A DNA stretch of 64,000 nt from the NCBI RefSeq assembly GCF_964204865.1, contig NC_135250.1, positions 7,936,001 to 8,000,000 of the forward strand. The letters run 5' to 3'. Shown piece after piece: positions 34,201-45,185 of the stretch. The position numbers and the translations under genes are program-made. Source of the DNA: Styela clava (taxonomy: Eukaryota; Chordata; Ascidiacea; Stolidobranchia; Styelidae). Every line of letters starts with the position of its first letter. Within the stretch, counting starts at the first letter, position 1. The notes under the pieces were generated by a model that searched no databases, was not told the origin of the DNA, and was given only the letters and a program-made list of their open reading frames with translations.

Positions 34201-35703
34201 AAGAACCGTTGTGCAATTGATTATATCTATACTGTATTTGATTATATATATATTTGCTATCATAAAATATGCCAATAAAAATTTGAACCTAACTATCAGT
34301 TGCGGTTACGAAAAAGTAACTACATTTCCATGCTCTTGTCTGAACCTTAGAGCAAGGGGATCCGCATCCCTGTCGCGCAGGTGCTGTAGCAAGAATATAG
34401 ATGACTATTCTATTTAATTCGAGAGTCTTGCTGCACACACCTGAAAATCTTCAGCAGAACACTCGGGAGCATACACTCATTATAGGATTGTATTATACTT
34501 CTGTATTTTTATAATATTTAACCTATAAACATACTTTCCAATTTGTATGTCAAGTTGCGGAACTCAGGTAAACCCATTGCCAATTTTTTAATACACTCCT
34601 TTGTCTATCCGTAAGCTCTTCATACCTCTTACCACTCATCAAAACCAGTTTTCATTCAATCTTCACAATAGACAAACATAATTACGAAGTATATATAAAA
34701 CAACACTTGCAGTGTGAAGAGGGACGCGATAAACCAGTGAAAGTTATCGAGCAGCGTCATCCTGTGCACTCGTTCCATATATATTCGGTATTTAAATGAC
34801 AAGCATGTGATTTATTATTCCACATACTTTTGTATAGATTGGTACGTGCAATGATCGGTTCATTTAGAGTAGTGATTAGTGCAAATACATAGGGAATACA
34901 TGACTAAAAAGAGATTTGTATTTGTTTTATCCAACAAGATTGTTGAAAATTGAATCTCTAGCACCTCCACTTGGAAAAGTCATGGAATGACATTGAAAGT
35001 TAGTGAAATTTTTCTGGAAGCACATGGCGTTTCATTATGTGAAAACAGTAAAAATTCCACAACTAAAAAGAGCTAGACTTGGCCATAAGAAAACTTGTTT
35101 GGCTAGGTGCTTATCTCCCTCATGCTATTGACCAACTCGACAAAATCTAAAACTGTTCACGTTCCGAGGATACATATTATACAGTAGTCGGTATTATCCT
35201 AAAGTTTCGAAACCACGCGATAGAAAATTCGGTATACCGAAATATCGGTAAGTACGGCAACAATTCTTCATTTCGTTTTAAAATATTATCATGATCATTT
35301 CACACATTTTGAAGATTTCAAGTTTAAAGACCTCTGCAAATATTACTGGGAACGCTGTGGATTTTGTACGTGAAAAACCCCATTAAATCTACAGCATGTG
35401 TTAGTGAAAAGGAAAGAAGTGTTTAATTAAGTAAAAATCGCGTTATCAAAGTGTGCATTATATACGTACTATATCACTTTATAACACAATTGTTGAAACA
35501 CCGTATATTTTTCTTGCTATACCACAATAATTCACGTTCTTTACGTGTGTATAAATTACGTACTATTCCGCGTTAAATCCGCAATTTTTTATCCTATAGA
35601 CCTATAGTGCATGTCGATATCCTTGAATTAATATAATTATATTGGTCAAACAAATATTAGCTTCTACCTTAAATGTGGTAAACAAAATATAGACTCTGGC
35701 TAC
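31286..35703. other. intergenic repeat-rich segment, left part of the methyltransferase cluster
   Basis: Blocks at 32085-33350, 33700-33890, 34850-34920 and 35160-35280 each recur between 42400 and 46050 in a different order, so this is part of a rearranged segmental duplication. ORFs such as 32142-32477 are mirrored in the copy but lack coding signs. The hairpin core from 5833-5906 recurs at 34422-34440. Confidence 0.6.
32085..33350. repeat. segmental duplication block, copy 1
   Basis: The block from ATCAATATTAGGTATCAATT through a decayed ORF (about 32860-33010) to the CGACGAAGTATCTCCAATGC stretch and a 57-codon ORF from 33184 (MPDLTAFNSSLKYLNGQ) recurs at 43625-44640. The last part is found a third time at 42405-42615. 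The copies differ by small indels, and copy 1 carries sequence (about 32745-32860) missing from copy 2. Confidence 0.7.
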
Positions 35704-35704
35704 A

Positions 35705-35710
35705 TTTATT
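35705..35710 (-). terminator. AATAAA overlapping the stop codon of methyltransferase copy 1
   Basis: The minus strand reads AAAAAATAAATG over the final lysines and stop, so the stop TAA forms part of AATAAA. The same arrangement is at 41427-41432 (copy 2) and 46434-46439 (copy 3). Confidence 0.5.
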
Positions 35711-36545
35711 TTTTCATAAAAATGGAAAACAATGAAAAGGTTATTTTCACAGCAACATCCTCATCTTTCATATTTGGAATTTCCCAATACTTCTTCAACT
35801 TTCGGAATAATGTATCATAGGCATTCACCGGGAAACTTTCAGAAAATTTCTGAAATATTGGCACAACCATACAGTCTTTTTTAAACTCTTTAAAGTTAGT
35901 GCGAATCTCAAATTTCAATTTGTCATCCCACCATTTCTGCAATTTTGTGTCGATTCCGTTGTATAAAGCTTGAAAGCGATCACAAACGTGTTGCTCCGGG
36001 TGATTCATTTTTTTCACGTAATCAGTTAGCGGTTGAAAGTAAAAGTCCTGGAAAACACCATATCCTGATTTTGAATCTATATCGCCGTTTTCCAATTCAA
36101 TATCTGATATCACAAAGCCGTATGCAGCAACCATGCCTTTGGGCTTTAGCACCCTTTCGCATTCCTCTACAAATTTTGATACATCCATGAAATGCAAAGA
36201 AAAACAACTTGTGACCAAATCGACGCTTTTGTCGTCACAGGGAAAAGCATCGGAGTTGCCAACGACGTAAGCCACGTTTTCTTCCAATTCCATCTCCTGG
36301 GCTAGTTTTATTTGCTCAGAACTGACGTCAAATCCTAAGATTGAATTAAAATTAGGCGAAAAAGCTCTGGTCGACCTTCCACTACCGCATCCAACGTCGA
36401 GCATAAATTGAAACTTTACACTCTCATCGGATGTTTCGCCGTAGCATTTTGTTAACTCGTATATAATTTTTGTAGTTATCGCAGTATCCAACGGTGATTT
36501 CTTGGAGAATTTCATAGCGGAGTCTCTGCTGCTATATTCATTCAT
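35706..36545 (-). CDS. class I SAM-dependent methyltransferase, copy 1
   Basis: An intronless 279-aa protein. Motif I is LDVGCGSGRSTRAF (~49-62, SAM-binding glycine loop). Motif II is GFDVSSEQ (71-78) with Asp73 in place to hold the SAM ribose. NSDAFP (~97-102) and ECERVLKPKGMVAAYG (~128-143) complete the fold. The C-terminal ~120 residues are a cap that should choose the substrate. It resembles small cytosolic Methyltransf_11 proteins of the Dictyostelium DDB_G0268948 type found in many animals; the substrate is unknown. The start was set at MNEYSS because copies 2 and 3 start at the equivalent MNEFSS; 14 further codons upstream are open. The stop overlaps an AATAAA. Confidence 0.88.
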   Translation of the reverse strand: MNEYSSRDSAMKFSKKSPLDTAITTKIIYELTKCYGETSDESVKFQFMLDVGCGSGRSTRAFSPNFNSILGFDVSSEQIKLAQEMELEENVAYVVGNSDAFPCDDKSVDLVTSCFSLHFMDVSKFVEECERVLKPKGMVAAYGFVISDIELENGDIDSKSGYGVFQDFYFQPLTDYVKKMNHPEQHVCDRFQALYNGIDTKLQKWWDDKLKFEIRTNFKEFKKDCMVVPIFQKFSESFPVNAYDTLFRKLKKYWEIPNMKDEDVAVKITFSLFSIFMKK

Positions 36546-38620
36546 AGTATTTTTGTGAATAACAAAATTTGGATGCCGTACATACACGTAACTTTATATT
36601 TTGTAATCTGGTTAAATATATCAGTAGATTACAAGCCTGAGAAGTCATAAAAGTAATTTAAAGCACTGAAAATTGGATTTTTCAAATTACTATCCCTTTT
36701 CAATTCCAATTAGGGTCACCTATAAACAGTATCTGCAGTATTTTTGTGGGGGAAAGTCATCACATTTGTACAAAACAACATATTGCGTTCCTCGTCTCAA
36801 AGGTATGCTTCTTCGCCCGAATAGATTAAGAAGGACAATCGCAAAGTTGTTTTATCAGTTTCCCATATATTTTTTCAAACAAATTAATAAGTTCTATTTA
36901 TAACCTTATTTCGACGATAAATGCAAAACAACACCACCAACTTTAATTAATTTATAAACAGACTTGACATATTCTTTTTTATCGCAATTGTACGCCACAA
37001 TATACATTTTCTGTCGCACTAAATCTCAAAAATCTGGCATATATTACCTATTTGTAAATATATTGTCCTGGCTCATTGAAACTGGTCGCCGACCAAAAGT
37101 GTATAAAGCACCGTTTACTTCGATTCGCCTTCGATTGCCTCGCCTTGCTGGAAACAGAAACGCTGATTCGCGATAACGGTTAGTTATAAAATGCGAAGAT
37201 CGACGCGAATTACCAATACAGATCCGTAACACAAGAGCAATAAATCAAATAATCGATCAAGCGGATATGTCTCTGTAGAGTTGACAAACGCTTAGTTCGT
37301 GTTACGATTACGATAATCCATCCTACACGTGAGTTGATGTTTCGCAGAAATATGTATTACATCAGTAACAACGATGTCTTCTTGTCCCAAATATTTATCG
37401 TTTGAATGGATAAAAAAATAATTACGATAAAATGAATGAATTCGTCTACATTTGAAAAAAAATCTACCTATCTAACCCTAAATAAAACTTTAAAGTAATT
37501 ATGCAGTTTTAACGTAATGACGCCTTTATATTTTGATAGGGTCAAGACAATATCGATATTAATACTAATTTATCTTGGCAACAACGAATCTAATAATTGA
37601 TATATTTTTTACTTTCTGATCCTTTTTTTAGGACCCGTTTATTTTCGAAATATGTAAAACTAATGAAGAAATGCCATGAAGTTTTATCACAATTTACTCG
37701 GGTGATTGGTGTGCGTATCCAACCGGTAGTAAAAGGTTTGGCGCAATTTGAAAATTTATTCATGACGTCATATAACATATTTACATAACCGTGAAATGTC
37801 TATTATGAAGACATAATAGATTATTGTGACCTCACGAATGACATAGCCAAAGGCTTTTAATTATCTAAATTCGACCCTGCTAGTTGCACAAGTGGTTACA
37901 CATATTGCAATTTTTACGCCATTACTGATTGATTGGTCATTGTTACGGAAATAAACAAAGAAATTGATTATCGGTGGAATATATATATCCAATGAATCCA
38001 TATCCATACTGAAACTTACTTCATAGGAAAGAATGCCCCTCTCTGCGTGTTATTACCCCGTGTTCCCAACAGACTTCTTCAGAGGTCGATTATATACAGT
38101 ATATTGTAATGCCAAAGGTTCGTATATAAATATATATTGTAAAGTTGCACGATCGAATTGAATCCAAACAAATATAAGGAAATATACACTTAAACCTTAA
38201 TACCAGTTATACGGTTAAAATTCAAATCAGTATTTCTGCGAAAACATGAAAAACACTATATTCTCAACTCTTAAACGAAGGCTGAAAACACGTCACAACT
38301 TCCTCGATACGAAGAACGGTCGATAACAAAGAAGGAATGCTGAGACTTGTCGCTTGTGGTGATAAATCATAATCAGGGAAAATAGGTCACTGACCTATTT
38401 ATTGAATTCACATACTATTAATTCAAAGTGGTTAAATAACATCAAAATCCATAGTTATCAAAGTTTCAAGTGCTTAGTGAGTGACCCCCCATGAAAGTCA
38501 TGATCCAACCCTGCCTGTATCGCTTACCTTTTTTATGGATATTGAACAACCAATCAGATATAAATTTAATATTATTTAAAGTGCATTAAATATGCAAGTA
38601 ATGGCAAATATTGTAAATAA
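36546..38620. repeat. upstream flank of methyltransferase copy 1, duplicated at copy 3
   Basis: Long stretches match 47256-49980 in the same order: AATCTGGCATATATTACCTA near 37020-37055, the CTTAGTTCGTGTTAC block near 37290, and GCACGATCGAATTGAATCC near 38145. The gene and about 2 kb of 5' flank were therefore copied together. The flank presumably includes the promoter. The ORFs in it are not conserved between copies. Confidence 0.7.
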
Positions 38621-39209
38621 CCAGATGAAAAAAAAAACCGGCTAGTTAAATATACACCTATTATGGTAATGGTATAATCCTGACATAGACAAACTATGGT
38701 GCAAACTATATCAAAGTGTGCATTATATACGTACTATATCACTTTATAATATAGCCTACTTGTTGAAACACCGTATAGGCCGCGAGACGAGGTCGTATAT
38801 ATTTCAGTTCCGTCGCGCACATAAGGGAACTACTAGTCTACTACCTGAAAATAATTTTGAAAATCTCTATAGAAATTTAGTAACAAATATTACGTTGTAC
38901 CCATTTCCAAATGTTGCACGTTTCACGAAAAAGAGGCTTTTACTACAAGAAATATCTGTCCTATATTCTCTACGTTTCCGGCAACAGTGGCCAATGACAC
39001 AGACTTCTGCAAGACGTAACAATTAAAATTTGGTTAGCTGTAAGCGGTCGGATGAATCTCAGATCTACTACTCGCTTTTGCGAGTTGTGTATCCTTCTCA
39101 TTGTCTTTTTAGTTATCATTAGTCAAATTAATCTAAGACGGTGTTAAAGAGTATTAGTAAGCTATTGTGAAGACCCTTGTTTTGTCTGCTAAAGCAGCTA
39201 AATGATGTC

Positions 39210-39660
39210 ATGTGATATTGTTTCCATATAGCTATTTTGGCATTGAAGACACTGGGGGGCGTTGTGACACTGTCGGTTCTGTTCTTTTAGATGGCTGTTG
39301 GCGTGTGGTGTGGTTGGTGCCGGTACAGTGCGGTTGGTTTTCAGTTGGATTCTGGTCGTGTGTGTCTGTGGGGGTGCCTCTGATCTCAGGTGGGTTGTCG
39401 GCGATGTTGATTTGTGGTTTTTTGGCTGCGGTATAGGGATTTGTTGGATGTTTTTAGGCTAGACAGTAGGCTGATATTATTGTTTCAGTACAGTGCCATT
39501 GCAGTTTTTTTAGCGTTGTATTTTTGGTTGTTGTCAGGGAATTAGCTATCATCAATACGATTCAAAGTGTTTTTATTGTGTAGCCTATATTCTGTTTTCT
39601 TGCATTGTGCTGCCTGGTACTTGTTGCTTTATTGTATGCTTTTCGTTTCATTGGAGTGTT
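39210..39660. repeat. strand-asymmetric G/T-rich stretch
   Basis: For about 450 bases the plus strand is dominated by G and T (words such as GTGTGGTTGGTG and GTGTGTGTCTGTGGGGG) in otherwise AT-rich DNA. The local ORF (39212-39436) is an effect of this bias. It might be a transposon fragment. Confidence 0.4.
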
Positions 39661-40344
39661 TGGCTGTATTAACCGTTTCATTGTAGGATAATTATTAAAT
39701 ATAACAAAATAGCATAAATTGAAGTGAATATTGAGAGGAAAATTGACGCCAGACTATATTGGAGGATATTCTGAACTTGGATAATTATTTCATAGACTGT
39801 CGGTACGCTACACTATTAAAAAATTGAAAATTCTTACCTTGAATAGCAATATTAGTTGAGCACTAGCTCATAAAACGTTGATAAATAGGTACGGTAAGGT
39901 AACTCCAAAGAAGGCTAAACCTAGAAAGATATGTCACAAATAACGATATTGCTTGTATGGAAGGTTTATGATTAATATAATGACAATACTACTAGACTTA
40001 TACTACTATATAGAGTACAGCACCTTTGATTCAGAAAATATTTGATTCAGTTTGTGTAATACACATTTGTGAGAAAGAGGGGAAAGTAACCAATTTTTCT
40101 GATGTTAGTTGGTCTAAACTCTAAATTCCCAGAGTCGACAAGAACCTGGGCAACAATGTTTGGAGGAAAGTTGAAAGAAAAATACAGTATAGTATTGGAA
40201 GCGATTGAGAGGTGAGGAATCGAGGAATCACGTATGAAGTTGTAGGCCGACAGATGATGTTTTAAAATATATGTTAAACACTCATGTTGTTCCAAATATG
40301 ATTTTCTTCCTCATTTTAGATACTGTCTACAGAAGACAGCGGCA

Positions 40345-40530
40345 ATGTTTTACCCATCCCGCCTAACGCAGGCTACCATCGCTGCTGATATCAGTGCTAT
40401 ATCTGTAAGAATAAAATTAATCGAAGAAGAAGTCTTAAAAAAAACGCAACGGTATAGGAGAATCATACCAGTTGCAAACAGTTTGAATAGGCTATTCCTA
40501 TTTAAATACATGGCATTCTTCTGCACCTGA
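40345..40530 (+). CDS. weak exon-like ORF
   Basis: An acceptor (cctcattttag) precedes 40321 and the frame reads MFYPSRLTQATIAADISAIS with a GTAAGA donor-like site right after ATATCT. Read on, it gives a basic helical stretch (IEEEVLKKTQRYRR) to a stop at 40530. No family is recognised and no partner exons were found. It is recorded only because both splice signals sit around one frame. Confidence 0.15.
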   Translation: MFYPSRLTQATIAADISAISVRIKLIEEEVLKKTQRYRRIIPVANSLNRLFLFKYMAFFCT

Positions 40531-40805
40531 TGAGAATGAGAATTTCGGAAGCAATTCAAAGGAGAGTCGATTAGATATTGAAGTTAATTTAATAAATATT
40601 ATTCATCAGTTTTTTCTCATACATCTGCTAGTGTCGAAAGTCCTGTTTCTATAAATAATATTGCCTTTGTTTGAAAAAAGACTAATTGTAATATTTCTGT
40701 TCATTATGTTATGTACTGACTGTATTCATTTAATTTTCTTGATTTTTTCATGTAAATTTCTCAGGGAGAAATAACCGAAAGAAAGAAATAACTTATATAG
40801 GAGAA

Positions 40806-41090
40806 ATGCAACTTTTTACGCTGTGTCGTTGTGAACCTATGGTTATTGATTTTCGGCGAATCCCCTTATACCCAATTTTTGCATCAGGATTTTAACCGAT
40901 TTACTTTGTTACTGTGTTTTTGGGCTCACGATGTTAATTTGTGACTTCATCGGATAAAAACTGATGCGTTTGATGGCTTCTATAAAATGAATGCGACTTT
41001 TTATGCTGTGTCGTTGTAAACCTGTGGTTATTGATTTTTGAGGAATCCCCTTATATCCAATTTTGCATCAGGATTTTTGAAGCAGGTTTT
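40806..41090. repeat. two-copy tandem repeat, ~185-bp period
   Basis: ATGCAACTTTTTACGCTGTG at 40806 returns as ATGCGACTTTTTATGCTGTG at 40991, each followed by GGTTATTGATTTT and AATCCCCTTATA. The copies have diverged by scattered substitutions. Confidence 0.75.
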
Positions 41091-41427
41091 ACAGAAAATG
41101 TGCAACTTCCGTTAGTGGGAACAAGCTGTAATGCGTTCAGTATGTTCATTTTTACACAAAATTAAGAATTTATTTACTACATGTGCGCTACGAAACCTAT
41201 TTTCTAGGCGCTTTTAAGGGCCTTGTCTCACGGTCGAGTATATTTTACTTGCTTTACCACAATCACGTACTTTACATGTGTTTAAATTACGTACTATTCC
41301 GTGTTGAATTCGCAATTTTTTCCTACAATACATGACGATATCCTTGAATTAAATATGCTCAAACAAATATTAGCTTCTACTTTGAATGTGGTGACAAAAT
41401 ATAGACTCTGGGTCAGTCTGGCTATAT

Positions 41428-42267
41428 TTATTTTTTCATAAAGATGGAAAACAATGAAAAGGTTATCTTCACAGTAACATCCTCGTCTTTCGTATTTGGA
41501 ATTTCCCAGTACTTCTTCAACTTTTGGAATAATGTATCATAGGCATTCACCGGGAAACTTTCAGAAAATTCCTGAAATATTGGCACAACCATACAGTCTT
41601 CTTTAAACTCTTTGAAGTTAGTGCGAATCTCAAATTTCACTTTGTCATCTCGCCATTTTTGCAATTTTGTGTCGATTCCGTCGTATAAACCTTGAAATCG
41701 ATCACAAACGTGTTGTACCGGATGATTTAATTTTATAGTGTAATCAGTTAGCGGTTGAATATAAAATTCCTTCAGAACACCATATCCTGATTTTAAATCT
41801 ATATCGCCATTTTCCAATTCCATATTTGATATCATAAAGCCGTAGGCAGCAACCATGCCGTTGGGCTTTAGCACCCTTTCGCATTCGTCTACAAATTTTG
41901 ATACATCTATGTATTGCAAAGAAAAACAACTTGTGACCAAATCGACGCTTTTGTCGTCACAGGGAAAGGCATCAGAGTTGCAAACGACGTAAGACACGTT
42001 TTCTTCCAATTCTATTTCCTGGGCTAGTTTTATTTGCTCAGAACTGACGTCAAATCCTAAGATTGAATTAAAATTAGGCGAAAAAGCTCTGGACGATCTT
42101 CCACTGCCGCATCCAACGTCGAGCATAAATTGGAACTTTACATTTTCATCAGATGTCTCGCCGTAGCATTCTGTTAACTCATATATAATTTTTGTAGTTA
42201 TCGCAGTATCCAACGGTGATTTCTTGGAGTATTTTATTACAGCATTTCTGCTGCTAAATTCATTCAT
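41428..42267 (-). CDS. class I SAM-dependent methyltransferase, copy 2
   Basis: An intronless 279-aa protein from MNEFSSRNAVIKYSKKSPLD, colinear with copy 1 without gaps and near-identical along most of its length. The SAM loop DVGCGSGRSSRAF, motif II GFDVSSEQ and the ECERVLKPNGMVAAYG strand/loop are intact, so it should be active. Differences gather in the C-terminal cap (for example LKEFYIQPLTDYTIKLNHPV against VFQDFYFQPLTDYVKKMNHP in copy 1), the region expected to touch the substrate; this could reflect changed specificity (inference). It shares the stop-in-AATAAA ending. Its upstream flank is shorter than in copies 1 and 3, meeting another duplication block near 42400. Confidence 0.88.
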   Translation of the reverse strand: MNEFSSRNAVIKYSKKSPLDTAITTKIIYELTECYGETSDENVKFQFMLDVGCGSGRSSRAFSPNFNSILGFDVSSEQIKLAQEIELEENVSYVVCNSDAFPCDDKSVDLVTSCFSLQYIDVSKFVDECERVLKPNGMVAAYGFMISNMELENGDIDLKSGYGVLKEFYIQPLTDYTIKLNHPVQHVCDRFQGLYDGIDTKLQKWRDDKVKFEIRTNFKEFKEDCMVVPIFQEFSESFPVNAYDTLFQKLKKYWEIPNTKDEDVTVKITFSLFSIFMKK

Positions 42268-43624
42268 AGTACTTTTGTTTATAACAGAAATTGGATGCCG
42301 TATATACCTAATTTTATGTTTTGTAATCTGGTTAAATATATTAGTAGATTACAAGTTTAAAAAGTCATCAAAGTAATTTAAAACACTGAAAATCGGATCA
42401 ATCGAACCCGACGAAGTATCTCAAATGCAAGAGGGCGACGAGATCGCTATCGCCAAACTAATAGGAAAGAAGCGAGGTGTCTGATCTAACGGCGTTCACC
42501 TCCAACTTAAAATATCTCAATGGACAGATAACGAACCTCAACGTTCCTGAGCAAAGTGCCCCGTGTGACTCAAATCAATTCATATGGACAGTTACATATG
42601 GCGCAGACCAGTAAACAGTCAAATATGGAAGTGCTTGCGAACGCGAAGTTGGCGTGTTCAGCGTAATTTATTAATAACATAAAATAGATAAATAATATTG
42701 AGATTTCCTAACGACAGTATTCAATGTTTTTTTGAAGTTAACATTCGTTAATAAACAAAAGCATGACGCAATGTTGGTTGCTTGTCCAAATATTTTAAAC
42801 ACACATATTAAAACCGGTGTACACTAAAATATTTATACATACTATACCAGAACATGAAATATGAAACAGAGAGTCGGGAAATGCAACTATCAGCAATCAT
42901 ATTTTGTGCTTACTTTGAAGAGTTCAAGCATGAACGATCAAAAATATTTTTATATTCATCCACAAACCTCATGCTCTAATACAATACCTTTGCCTATCTA
43001 TAATCACTTCAATCACAATACTACGCATAAAACCCGTTTTGCAATCAATCTTCAATAGATTACCAGCTAGTGAGATAAGATTTCTAACTCTGGATTTTGC
43101 AAAATCGAAACAGGCTGTCGTGTGCATACATCGCAAATTACTAATAAGAAAAGAAAAATTGGTAATATTACAAACAAATTAAACACCACAGGAAGGAACG
43201 AATTACCTCTTCCTCCATTTGCTGATGGAATTCGGTATTCATAACCAGTTGGGAAACACAGCCCTTGAGCCCGTGTTCTTTGATAAGCAGGGAAATATAT
43301 TGCTCTCGTTTCATACATTTTTGGTATATAAATTGCGAGCATATGATTTAATATCCACATACTTTGTGTAGATTGGTATTTGCAATGATCGGTTCATTTC
43401 GAGTGGTGATTAGTACAAACTGTGAGCTTGTGTATCAATATGTGGAACAGTGAAAATTCCACAAATTAAAAAGGGCTAGACTGGACAAAATCTAAACTGG
43501 ACAAAATCTAAAACTGTTCACATTCCGAGGATACATATACAGTAGTTGGTATTATCCTAAAGTTTCGAAACCATGCGATAGAAAATTTTACCTATCTATT
43601 TGTACTGTATGTATCAATGTATGT

Positions 43625-44640
43625 ACTCAAATCAATATTAGGTACCAATTTTTATATATTAAACGGATAAAGTTATATTTTGGCTACAAGGAAATTTTCT
43701 CCAATATTATTACGGTTGCGAGTATGTTATTCTTTCCACCCCCGGGGCAGTAAACTAAATTTCTCACGTATTTTATGCGAAAGTATCGTAATCCTGTTTT
43801 ATGGGTTGAAAACGCCAAAAAATGATAAATCAAAAAACGATGTACTGCAAAACATAATGAAATGAAGCAAGTTTTGCTAAAACTACTGATATTCGAAAGC
43901 ACACATCCACACCGAAAAATATTTTGAGGTCAGACATAAAAGGAGAAAAACTCAAGAATCGATTGTTTCTTTAGCTGCGACGAGACGAAAAACAAAATTT
44001 TAAAAAATTACATGCATAATTATACTCTTCTTTACGGGATTAAGTCTTTGACCAAAGCATCTGAATAACAATAGCTTTGAAATTGAGAAAACACATTTTG
44101 CGAAATATGCAAGCCATGCCAGGAAGATGTGTAAGAAAGTTTAGGTCTACTTCAGGCGAATTTGTCTCAACACGACACGGAAGCGGGAGACACTAACGCG
44201 AATTGCATAGCCTCCAATACTATATTGACAGTGACATCTCAATTTGCTGACGTACAGCCTAACCATTCTGAAACAAGTTCATTGATGTCCTATCTGAAAG
44301 AAATGTTTGAAACGTGCTTCCCGTCGACATCAATAGCCCACACCTCTCGAAACTGGGCCTCGTGGGCAACGCTGTAACTAAAATAAACAAACGCCTTTGT
44401 GCAGTCGATATAAAGAAGGTCGCGATGTGACAACGACTATTTACATTATTACTAACCCGACGAAGTATCTCCAATGCAAGAGGGCGACGAGATCGCTATC
44501 ACCGAATTAAGGAAACAGCGAGGTGAAGCCAGATCGCATTATAAATGCCTGATCTAACGGCGTTCAACTCCAGCTTAAAATATCTCAATGGACAGATAAC
44601 GAACGTCAAAGTTCCTGACCTAAGTGCTTCGTGTGACTTA
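43625..44640. repeat. segmental duplication block, copy 2
   Basis: It matches 32085-33250 closely (TCTCCAATATTATTACGGTT near 43699; CTCGAAACTGGGCCTCGTGG near 44347), with deletions of about 50 and 100 bases against copy 1. The ORF 44162-44377 is open only in this copy, so it is not counted as a gene. Confidence 0.7.
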
Positions 44641-44878
44641 ACCGGGTCGTGGTTCGCCCTAGTGTTGAGCCGTCTTATCGGCTTTCCTCTCCCCGGGATA
44701 AATATATAAATCCCAATTTTTTACGTATAGACTGTAGAAGGTAATTAAAATGTAAAATACTGCTTCTCTTCTGAGAAGTATAAGCCTTCGGTCGTACTGA
44801 TGTATGTACGATACCTTACTTCGGTACTAGGCCTATAAACCTTTCCCCGAGCATCGACTTTCTTGTTTACTCCATGAC

Positions 44879-45185
44879 ATTGGCCAATCAGCAAGATGCA
44901 AAAAGTGACGTAACAGTGCTCCCCTTTCGCATCCACTCAGACACTTTTCTCACTCAGACACTTTTCTCACTCAGACAGATTTTCAGGCGTGGTCGTAAAC
45001 ATTACCTCGATTTCGCGTTTTTGAACTCCATTCGTTAGTTTTCAGTTGTGTTTCGGAAATTTAAATATAAATCAGATAATTCAATGATCACCCAAACTTC
45101 TTAGGAGTTTTAATTTGATTGCAGTAATAAAAAATTAGTGTAGAAATAGCTGTGATAGACTAGGCCAAAAAATTTACCGGTTGTT
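44879..45185. mobile_element. partial relative of the 2397-3653 hAT element
   Basis: ATTGGCCAATCAGCAAGATG and, after a deletion, CATTCGTTAGTTTTCAGTTG and GAAATAGCTGTGATAG match the element at 2397-3653 in the same order. Three copies of a 17-bp unit (CACTCAGACACTTTTCT, the third partial) lie at 44934-44980. The ends are not preserved. Confidence 0.6.

Larger units (their letters stand above)
38621..41427. other. intergenic region between methyltransferase copies 1 and 2
   Basis: It holds a short copy of the 3'-flank block (38712-38780), a strongly GT-rich stretch (about 39210-39660), a weak exon-like ORF (40345-40530) and a two-copy tandem repeat (40806-41090). No confident gene was found. 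Confidence 0.55.

Noticed and set aside
38718-39026. 102-codon plus-strand ORF between methyltransferase copies
   Set aside because: It starts inside a duplicated non-coding block and has no protein features.
43067-43360. 97-codon minus-strand ORF with a hydrophobic run that looks like a TM helix
   Set aside because: No conserved counterpart in the homologous block, and AT-rich DNA yields such runs by chance.
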